DNA of 16,553 nt from Rickettsiales bacterium (GTDB lineage: Bacteria; Pseudomonadota; Alphaproteobacteria; Rickettsiales; UBA1997): positions 1 to 16,553 of the forward strand of contig JALQXY010000034.1 of NCBI GenBank assembly GCA_023262945.1. The letters run 5' to 3'. Below are positions 6,364-12,217 of this stretch, in pieces. The notes under the pieces are model-generated. The model saw nothing but the letters and a program-made list of their open reading frames with translations. It ran no database searches and was not told the origin of the DNA. The position numbers were made by a program, and so were the translations under genes. Each line of letters begins with the position of its first letter. The first letter of the stretch is position 1.

Positions 6364-8619
6364 ATGAAAATGAATAACATATTAGTTAAAACAACCTTTT
6401 TAACCCTTACCTCATTATCATTAATATCAAACTCAGCTATTGCTAGTAGCAATTTAGGAATGGGTAAATTTCATGTAAATGAAGCAAAGTCAAATAAATT
6501 TTGGTGGCCAGATCAATTAGATATTTCATCACTTCGTGATCACGACAAAAGATCCAATCCATATGGTGAAGATTTTGATTATAAAAAAGAATTCAGTAAA
6601 CTAGACTTAGAAGCAGTTAAAGAAGATTTAAATAAAATTTTAACCACTTCTCAAGATTGGTGGCCTGCAGATTTTGGTAATTATGGTCCATTTTTTATTA
6701 GGTTATCATGGCACAGTGCTGGAACTTACAGAACTCTTGACGGAAGAGGTGGTGGAGATGGTGGTCAAATGCGTTTTGATCCATTAAATAGCTGGCCTGA
6801 CAATGGCAATCTAGATAAAGCTCGTCGCTTACTTTGGCCAATAAAACAAAAATATGGCAAATCTATCTCTTGGGCTGATTTAATGATTTTAGCTGGAACG
6901 GTGGCTCTAGAAAATATGGGGTTTGAAACCTACGGCTTTGCTGGCGGAAGAGCGGATGATTGGGAGCCAGATCTAGTGTATTGGGGCCCTGAAGTTAAAA
7001 TTCTCGCTAGTGACAGACAAGATAGTAAAGGCAATTTACAAAAACCTTTGGGTGCAACTCATATGGGGTTAATCTATGTCAATCCTGAAGGACCAATGGG
7101 AAATCCAGATCCAATAGGATCAGCAAAAAATATACGCACTACTTTCTCTAGAATGGCAATGAATGATGAAGAGACTGTAGCACTAATTGCTGGCGGACAT
7201 ACCTTTGGCAAAATGCATGGAGCTAACAAGTCATCTTGTCTTGGAAAAGAACCAGCAATAGCTACTATTGAAGAACAAGGATTAGGATGGAAAAACAATT
7301 GTGGCAAAGGTCACTCTGAAGATACTATAACCAGCGGTTTAGAAGGTGCATGGACACAAGCTCCAACTCAATGGTCGACATTATATTTAGAAAATCTTCT
7401 TAATTTAGAATGGAAGTTGAGCAAAAGCCCAGCAGGAGCTCATCAATGGATACCAACCAACGAGTTAATGCATAAAACAGTTCCAGATGCTCATATTGAA
7501 GGAAAATTCAATCCTCCAGTCATGACAACAGCTGATTTAGCTTTAAAATTCGATCCTGAATATAATAAAATTGCTAAAAGATTTCTTAAAAATCCAAAAG
7601 AGTATCAGAAAGCCTTTGCAAAAGCTTGGTTTAAGTTGACTCATAGAGATATGGGGCCAAAAATTCGCTATCTAGGAAGTGACGTTCCAGCCGAAGAGCT
7701 TATTTGGCAAGATCCTATTCCAAAAGTAAATCATGCATTAATAGGTAGCTGGAGTGAAAAAAGATTAAAGAATAAAATTCTTGAATCTGGCTTAACAATA
7801 TCAGAATTAGTAGAAACCGCATGGGCGTCTGCTTCAAGTTTTAGAGCTTCTGATATGAGAGGTGGAGCAAATGGTGCGCGAATAGCTCTATCTCCGCAAA
7901 AAGATTGGAAAGTTAATAATCCCAAACAACTAAATAAAGTAATTGAAAAATTAAAAGATATTCAAAAAGATTTTAATGATTCATTTTTTAATATAGCAAA
8001 AATATCTCTTGCCGATATTATAGTTCTTGGCGGTAATGCAGCAATTGAAAAAGCAGCTAAAGATGCAGGATTTAAGATAAAAGTTCCTTTTTATCCTGGA
8101 AGAATGGATGCAAGTCAAGATCAAACTGATATTGAATCATTTACTTTATTAGAACCAAAAGCTGATGCTTTTCGTAATTATTTTTGCAAAAAAAGAGCTT
8201 ATCGCTCTCCTACCGAGATGCTAATCGATAAAGCGGATCAGTTAAAGTTAACAGTTCCAGAAATGACCGTCCTTATTGGGGGTCTTAGAGTTCTTGAAAC
8301 GAATTACGATGACAGTAAAAAAGGGGTATTAACTAATAATCCTCTAAAATTAACAAATGATTTTTTTGTTAATTTATTAGATACTTCTATCAAATGGCGT
8401 AAATCCGATAATGAAGATTTATATGAAGCGATAGATAAAAAATCTAATCAAGTTAAATATTTAGCAACCCCTGTTGATTTAATATTCGGTTCTAATGCTG
8501 AGCTCCGTGCTATAGCAGAAGTTTACGCTCTTAACGATTCAAAAGAAAAGTTCGTTAAAGATTTTGTTAAGGCTTGGAATAAAGTTATGCAGCTTGATCG
8601 ATTCGATTTAGATAAATAA
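6364..8619 (+). CDS. katG: Catalase-peroxidase KatG with signal peptide (periplasmic form)
   Basis: A bifunctional haem enzyme of 751 residues that destroys hydrogen peroxide and organic peroxides. It is a two-domain class I peroxidase. In the N-terminal domain the active-site residues are all visible: Arg113, Trp116 and His117 (FIRLSWHSAGTYR), Tyr238 and Met264, which with Trp116 form the catalase-specific crosslink, proximal His279 (GGHTFGK), Trp330, and Arg428 (THRDMGP). The first seven match the Mycobacterium tuberculosis numbering at a constant offset of +9. The C-terminal haem-less domain is complete. Residues 1-27 form a signal peptide: Lys residues, hydrophobic TFLTLTSLSLIS, and an A-I-A cleavage site before Ser28, so it should act in the periplasm like KatP or Legionella KatB. 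The stop lies 2 bases before a palindromic element. It is alone in its transcript. Confidence 0.96.
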   Translation: MKMNNILVKTTFLTLTSLSLISNSAIASSNLGMGKFHVNEAKSNKFWWPDQLDISSLRDHDKRSNPYGEDFDYKKEFSKLDLEAVKEDLNKILTTSQDWWPADFGNYGPFFIRLSWHSAGTYRTLDGRGGGDGGQMRFDPLNSWPDNGNLDKARRLLWPIKQKYGKSISWADLMILAGTVALENMGFETYGFAGGRADDWEPDLVYWGPEVKILASDRQDSKGNLQKPLGATHMGLIYVNPEGPMGNPDPIGSAKNIRTTFSRMAMNDEETVALIAGGHTFGKMHGANKSSCLGKEPAIATIEEQGLGWKNNCGKGHSEDTITSGLEGAWTQAPTQWSTLYLENLLNLEWKLSKSPAGAHQWIPTNELMHKTVPDAHIEGKFNPPVMTTADLALKFDPEYNKIAKRFLKNPKEYQKAFAKAWFKLTHRDMGPKIRYLGSDVPAEELIWQDPIPKVNHALIGSWSEKRLKNKILESGLTISELVETAWASASSFRASDMRGGANGARIALSPQKDWKVNNPKQLNKVIEKLKDIQKDFNDSFFNIAKISLADIIVLGGNAAIEKAAKDAGFKIKVPFYPGRMDASQDQTDIESFTLLEPKADAFRNYFCKKRAYRSPTEMLIDKADQLKLTVPEMTVLIGGLRVLETNYDDSKKGVLTNNPLKLTNDFFVNLLDTSIKWRKSDNEDLYEAIDKKSNQVKYLATPVDLIFGSNAELRAIAEVYALNDSKEKFVKDFVKAWNKVMQLDRFDLDK

Positions 8620-8621
8620 TT

Positions 8622-8722
8622 ATACCAATTCTCACCTAAAAAACATATATAAAAACTAATTTTAAAATTTTTATCTCAAAAATATTTTGTCATATTGTTT
8701 ATATTTAGATGGGAATTGGTAT
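8622..8722 (-). repeat. MITE-like palindromic element, internally deleted copy 2 (101 bp)
   Basis: In reverse orientation it reads ATACCAATTCCCATCTAAAT, then the same left arm as the 172-bp copies (AACAATATGACAAAATATTT and onwards), then jumps directly to their right end (TTTTTATATATG followed by the right terminus). The central hairpin and most of the right arm (about 70 bases) are missing, as in deletion derivatives of non-autonomous elements. It begins 2 bases after the katG stop and could act as a 3' hairpin for that transcript. Confidence 0.85.
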
Positions 8723-8763
8723 TATATAAGTTATTTTATTTCAGTAAAGAAATTTATTTTTAT

Positions 8764-8791
8764 TTGACATTTTTATTTTTATTCCTAATTT
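8764..8791 (+). promoter_or_regulatory. Promoter of the mraZ-rsmH-ftsL cluster
   Basis: A perfect -35 TTGACA (8764-8769) is followed after 16 bp by TAATTT (8786-8791). The -10 runs into the 10-bp repeat array at 8784-8828, so a protein bound there would block initiation. The GTG start of mraZ is 63 bp further on. Confidence 0.55.
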
Positions 8792-8828
8792 TTCCATATA
8801 TTTCCATATAAAACCAAATTTTTCCATA
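8784..8828. promoter_or_regulatory. Array of 10-bp repeats, candidate MraZ operator
   Basis: On the plus strand TTTCCATA occurs at 8791, 8801 and 8821, with a degenerate AAACCAAA at 8811, all in 10-bp phase. On the minus strand this reads TGGAA-N5-TGGTT-N5-TGGAA-N5-TGGAA-N5-AGGAA. MraZ proteins are known to bind three or four direct repeats of about 5 bp separated by 5 bp (TGGGN in E. coli) just downstream of their own promoter. Position, period and TGG core all fit autoregulation; the exact core differs from E. coli. Confidence 0.65.
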
Positions 8829-8854
8829 AATAACTTAATTTTTCAGCTACTAAA

Positions 8855-9313
8855 GTGGCACTATTTATTTCAACATTCATTAATAAGGTTGATAGCAAGG
8901 GCAGGGTGTCTGTTCCAGCACAGTTTCGCTCGTCATTAGTTAAGGAAAATTTTTCTGGAATGATTGTTTATGAATCATTTGTTAATGATTCCATTGAAGG
9001 TTGCGATGTTGATCGTATTAAGAAAATTTCAGAATCAATAGATGAATTAGAGCCTTTTTCTGAAGAAAGAGAGGCTTTTGCCACCGCTATTTTGGGCGGT
9101 GCTATACAGCTTTCAATTGATAGTGATGGCAGGGTTATCTTGCCAGAATCTTTATTAAAAAAATCTGCTATCAAAAATTTAGCAGTTTTCGTAGGTAAAG
9201 GTTCAACTTTTGAGATTTGGGAGCCAAGTAAATTTGAAAATTACATGGCTAAAGCTAAGGAAGATGCAAAGAAAAAGCGTAATTTATTAAAATTTAATAG
9301 CTCGAAAAGCTAA
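8855..9313 (+). CDS. mraZ: Transcriptional regulator MraZ
   Basis: MraZ is a DNA-binding protein of the SpoVT/AbrB-like fold that forms ring oligomers and represses the division and cell-wall (dcw) cluster including itself. The 152-residue protein has the two tandem repeats expected, DSKGRVSVPAQFR (13-25) and DSDGRVILPESL (89-100), and a lysine-rich tail. The start is a GTG at 8855; the translated N-terminus MALFISTFINKVDSKGR aligns with the family and no in-frame ATG would keep the first repeat intact. No Shine-Dalgarno sequence is obvious. Its stop overlaps the rsmH start by 1 nt (TAATG). The 10-bp repeat array upstream is a likely binding site. Confidence 0.95.
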   Translation: MALFISTFINKVDSKGRVSVPAQFRSSLVKENFSGMIVYESFVNDSIEGCDVDRIKKISESIDELEPFSEEREAFATAILGGAIQLSIDSDGRVILPESLLKKSAIKNLAVFVGKGSTFEIWEPSKFENYMAKAKEDAKKKRNLLKFNSSKS

Positions 9314-10260
9314 TGAATAATTTAGATTATCACATACCGGTTTTATTAACAGAAGTTTTGCAATATATTGATTGTAAAGATAACGAGATATATGTTGACG
9401 CAACTTTTGGCGCCGGAGGTTATAGTAAAGCATTGCTAGAATCATCTAATTGTCGAGTAATTGCTTTTGATCGTGATAGCTCTACTAAGAAATTTGCTAA
9501 TTATTTAAAAACTAAATTTGGCGATAGATTTGATTATTTTAATAATAGTTTTTCACAAATGATACCAATTCTTAAAGAGTATGGTATTGATGGCGTGGAT
9601 GGTATAGTTTATGATTTAGGAGTTTCATCTATGCAGCTTGACGATAAGAGTCGAGGTTTCTCATTTGATAGCGATGCTAAGCTTGATATGAGAATGGATA
9701 GTAAAATTTCCATTAGTGCTTTTGAAGTGGTTAATCAGTTTAGTGAAGATGATTTATGTCAAATAATTAAAGAATTTGGTGAAGAAAGAAAAGCCAGATT
9801 GATTGCTAAAAAAATTATTATGCAAAGAGAAAAAAAAGAAATATTTAGCTGTAAAGAATTAGCTGATATTGTACGTAGTTTTTATAGGGGATATTATAAA
9901 ATAGACCCAGCCACTAAAACTTTTCAAGCCATTCGTATTTTTGTTAATGACGAATTAGGTGAAATAAAAGCATCTTTGGCTAATAGTTTTGATATTTTAA
10001 ATAAGGGAGGGCGTTTATTGGTGGTTTCGTTTCACGCCTTGGAAGATGTTATAGTTAAAAAGTTTTTTAAAAAAGAAGCTGGGTTAGATTTATCTTTTTC
10101 AAGATATGAGCCAGTTACTCAAAATGAAGCGATAAAAAATATACAAATTTTGACTAAATCGGCAATAAAGCCAAGTCATAAAGAAATTATTAATAATCCT
10201 AGAGCTCGTTCTGCCAGATTAAGGGCGGCTTTAACTCAAATTATACCAATTCCCACATGA
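9313..10260 (+). CDS. rsmH: 16S rRNA (cytosine1402-N4)-methyltransferase RsmH
   Basis: RsmH (formerly MraW) uses S-adenosylmethionine to methylate N4 of C1402 in 16S rRNA at the P site. The 315-residue protein shows HIPVLLTEVL (7-16), the SAM-binding DATFGAGGYS (29-38), YDLGVSSMQLDD with SRGFSF and LDMRMD further on, KTFQAIRIFVNDELGE, VVSFHALEDVIVKKFF, and the terminal NPRARSARLR. It is complete and should be active. It starts inside the mraZ stop. The final codons (I-P-I-P-T) and the TGA come from a terminus of the palindromic repeat that begins at 10243, so the C-terminus has been altered after the last conserved motif. Confidence 0.95.
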   Translation: MNNLDYHIPVLLTEVLQYIDCKDNEIYVDATFGAGGYSKALLESSNCRVIAFDRDSSTKKFANYLKTKFGDRFDYFNNSFSQMIPILKEYGIDGVDGIVYDLGVSSMQLDDKSRGFSFDSDAKLDMRMDSKISISAFEVVNQFSEDDLCQIIKEFGEERKARLIAKKIIMQREKKEIFSCKELADIVRSFYRGYYKIDPATKTFQAIRIFVNDELGEIKASLANSFDILNKGGRLLVVSFHALEDVIVKKFFKKEAGLDLSFSRYEPVTQNEAIKNIQILTKSAIKPSHKEIINNPRARSARLRAALTQIIPIPT

Positions 10261-10353
10261 AAATGAACAATGGTATTAGTAAATAGAGAATTAATTTATG
10301 TCATCGTCTCTCATGATTTAATGACCTAAATCAACTTTCTATTGATGGATTTG
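10243..10353. repeat. Repeat-derived intergenic segment: element terminus plus second repeat
   Basis: The left part (10243-10271) matches the left end of the 172-bp element: ATACCAATTCCCA, a few changes, then AAAATGAACAAT. After that the sequence diverges and no opposite terminus is found. Bases 10327-10353 match positions 1-27 in inverted orientation (26 of 27). This may be a truncated element, or a larger second element family that shares termini with the first. It supplies the end of rsmH and fills most of the gap before ftsL. Confidence 0.55.
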
Positions 10354-10375
10354 GCTTTAAAATAAATAAATTGAT

Positions 10376-10720
10376 ATGTTAAAATTATATAAAAAATATC
10401 TAGCTAAATTTATGATTCTTAGCTTATTTTTCTCTGCAATTATCATGTTATTTGCTGTGCAATTTAAAGTTAGTAGCCTTAATAAAGAATTAAATTTAAT
10501 AGAAAATGAAATTATCTCTTACGAAGAAGAGATAAAAGTTCTGGATATAGAATGGGTTTATTTAACTAGACCAGAAAGATTAAGAATATTAGCACAAAAA
10601 TATCTAAAAAATAGTGACTATTTAAAAGCCTCGCAAATTAAAGAGAAGGGAGTTCTGGAGCCATACTATCTAGCTAAATATCGCATGTCTCAAGAAAAAG
10701 AATTTGCTCAAAATAATTAA
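10376..10720 (+). CDS. ftsL: Cell division protein FtsL
   Basis: A small bitopic divisome protein that with FtsB and FtsQ activates septal FtsW/FtsI. The 114 residues contain a short basic cytoplasmic N-terminus, one membrane helix (about 12-32), a coiled-coil-like stretch (about 33-57) and the conserved region LDIEWVYLTRPERLRILAQKYL (56-77), whose L..E...L..P.R....A...L pattern is typical of FtsL. The assignment also rests on position directly after mraZ-rsmH. The family is poorly conserved in sequence. The stop codon TAA shares its last base with the first base of the next palindromic element. Normally ftsI follows; here it does not. Confidence 0.85.
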   Translation: MLKLYKKYLAKFMILSLFFSAIIMLFAVQFKVSSLNKELNLIENEIISYEEEIKVLDIEWVYLTRPERLRILAQKYLKNSDYLKASQIKEKGVLEPYYLAKYRMSQEKEFAQNN

Positions 10721-10891
10721 TACTAATCTCCATCTAAAAATAAACAATATGACAAAATATTTTTGAGATAAAAATTATAAAAAATGCAAGTCCTATACCT
10801 ATAGGACTTAAGGCTTTTTGCAATTTTTGGCCAAAAAGATAAAGTCAGATTGTTTAGTTTTTATATATGCTTTTTAGGTGGGAATTAGTAT
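10720..10891 (+). repeat. MITE-like palindromic element, full-length copy 4 (172 bp)
   Basis: Same length and layout as 28-199, about 90% identical by eye. The left end reads ATACTAATCTCCATCTAAAA and the right end is the inverted ATACTAATTCCCACCTAAAA. The central hairpin here is perfect: arms AAGTCCTATA and TATAGGACTT around a CC loop. No gene. It begins on the last base of the ftsL stop and fills nearly all of the 198-bp gap before the MFS gene. Confidence 0.85.
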
Positions 10892-10918
10892 AATATCTTT
10901 ATAAAAATCTAGTAACCA

Positions 10919-12217
10919 ATGACATTACATAGGTCGCAAATATTTCTTTACTCACTTTTAGCTTTTCCTTTATCATTTGTCGGTTTACCAATTTATATCA
11001 ATATTAGTGATTTTTATGCCAAAGAATTTGGTTTAAGTCTTAGCTTGATCGGCATTATATTGATTTTGGTTAGATTTATTGATATTGCGCAAGATATATT
11101 TGTTGGCTATATTTCTGACAAGTTGGCCTTTCATCATTTTTATCGCAAAAAAATAATTTCATTTTCAGTAATTTGTTTAGCGATATTATTTTATGGTTTA
11201 TTTAATCCTCCGCAATTTTCTCAGCAATGGTTGGTGATTTTATGGTTTTTTATTGTCTTAACTCTTACTTATACTTTTTTTAATTTTGTCGTTATTAATT
11301 ATGAAGCCATAGCGGCAATAATTGCTAAAAATGAAAAGCAGCGCGTAGCAATAAATTCGGCTAAAGAATTTAGTGGTTTATTGGGATTTTTAACAGCAAC
11401 AATATTGCCTCATCTCATATCATCTTTTTATAATATTAATATTTCTGATAGTTATATATTTTTAGGATTATTTTTTGCCGTTATTGTGATATGTGCCAAT
11501 TTCATGGGAATTGCTAGAGTTAGAGTTGATAGCTATCAAACAAGATTAGCAAAAAAAATAAACGTTAAAAAGGTATTTTCTCATAAAGAGTTTTTGTTTT
11601 TTTTAACAATCTTATTAATTAATGGAATGGCGGTAAGTCTTCCTAGTGCTTCAATAATATTTTATGTTGAAGATGTCTTGTTGTTGAAAAATAGTTTTGG
11701 TAAATTTTTAGCGGTTTATTTTTTATCAGCCATTTTATTTATTTTTTGGTGGAAATTTTTATTACAAAAATATGACAGGATAAAAATTTGGATAATTTCT
11801 ATAATTGGCAGTATATTAACTTTCTTTTTTGCTTTTTTGCTCGACTCCACTACTGCTAATTATTTTTATTTAATTTGCTTTTTTTCAGGAATTTTTCTAG
11901 GACCGGATCTTATAAATCCTCCAGCTTTCATTGCTACTATAACACAAAAAAATAAAAATGAAATTTCATCATTTTTTGCCATGTTCAATATGACAAATAA
12001 AATAGCGTTAATGATAGCTTCGTCATCCGCTTTGTTAATATTGGGTTTTTTTGAATATAAGCCAGGTGGTGATTCTGGCTTAGGTATATCTGTTATTCCT
12101 TATGTTTACGCCGTTCTACCATGTTTTTTAAAAATTATAGTAGTGATTTTATTGTTAAGATTTAGCAAATTCTCATTAAATTCTGCAATCTACGCGAAAA
12201 ATCGGCAGCATCCTTGA
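10919..12217 (+). CDS. MFS transporter, GPH/MelB-like (MFS_2) type
   Basis: A 432-residue integral membrane protein with about 12 hydrophobic segments. The loop between helices 2 and 3 reads RFIDIAQDIFVGYISDKL (residues 52-69), which keeps the D...D....G..SD pattern of the glycoside-pentoside-hexuronide cation symporters and the MFS_2 family. Related transporters are common and multi-copy in Rickettsiales; the substrate cannot be predicted. A second cytoplasmic loop with KEFSGLLGF follows helix 4 as in this family. The gene stands where ftsI is expected after ftsL, separated by a 172-bp repeat. Its last 56 bases overlap the end of htpG in convergent orientation; the final residues (about SLNSAIYAKNRQHP) are therefore dictated partly by htpG coding and are unlikely to be functional. 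Confidence 0.85.
   Translation: MTLHRSQIFLYSLLAFPLSFVGLPIYINISDFYAKEFGLSLSLIGIILILVRFIDIAQDIFVGYISDKLAFHHFYRKKIISFSVICLAILFYGLFNPPQFSQQWLVILWFFIVLTLTYTFFNFVVINYEAIAAIIAKNEKQRVAINSAKEFSGLLGFLTATILPHLISSFYNINISDSYIFLGLFFAVIVICANFMGIARVRVDSYQTRLAKKINVKKVFSHKEFLFFLTILLINGMAVSLPSASIIFYVEDVLLLKNSFGKFLAVYFLSAILFIFWWKFLLQKYDRIKIWIISIIGSILTFFFAFLLDSTTANYFYLICFFSGIFLGPDLINPPAFIATITQKNKNEISSFFAMFNMTNKIALMIASSSALLILGFFEYKPGGDSGLGISVIPYVYAVLPCFLKIIVVILLLRFSKFSLNSAIYAKNRQHP

Noticed and set aside
7074..7925. Minus-strand open frames inside katG
   Set aside because: They are shadows of the katG reading frame with no recognisable motifs or start signals.
9562..9570. ATACCAATT inside rsmH as another repeat terminus
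   Set aside because: Only nine bases match, the following bases do not, and the codons lie in a normally sized part of the protein.
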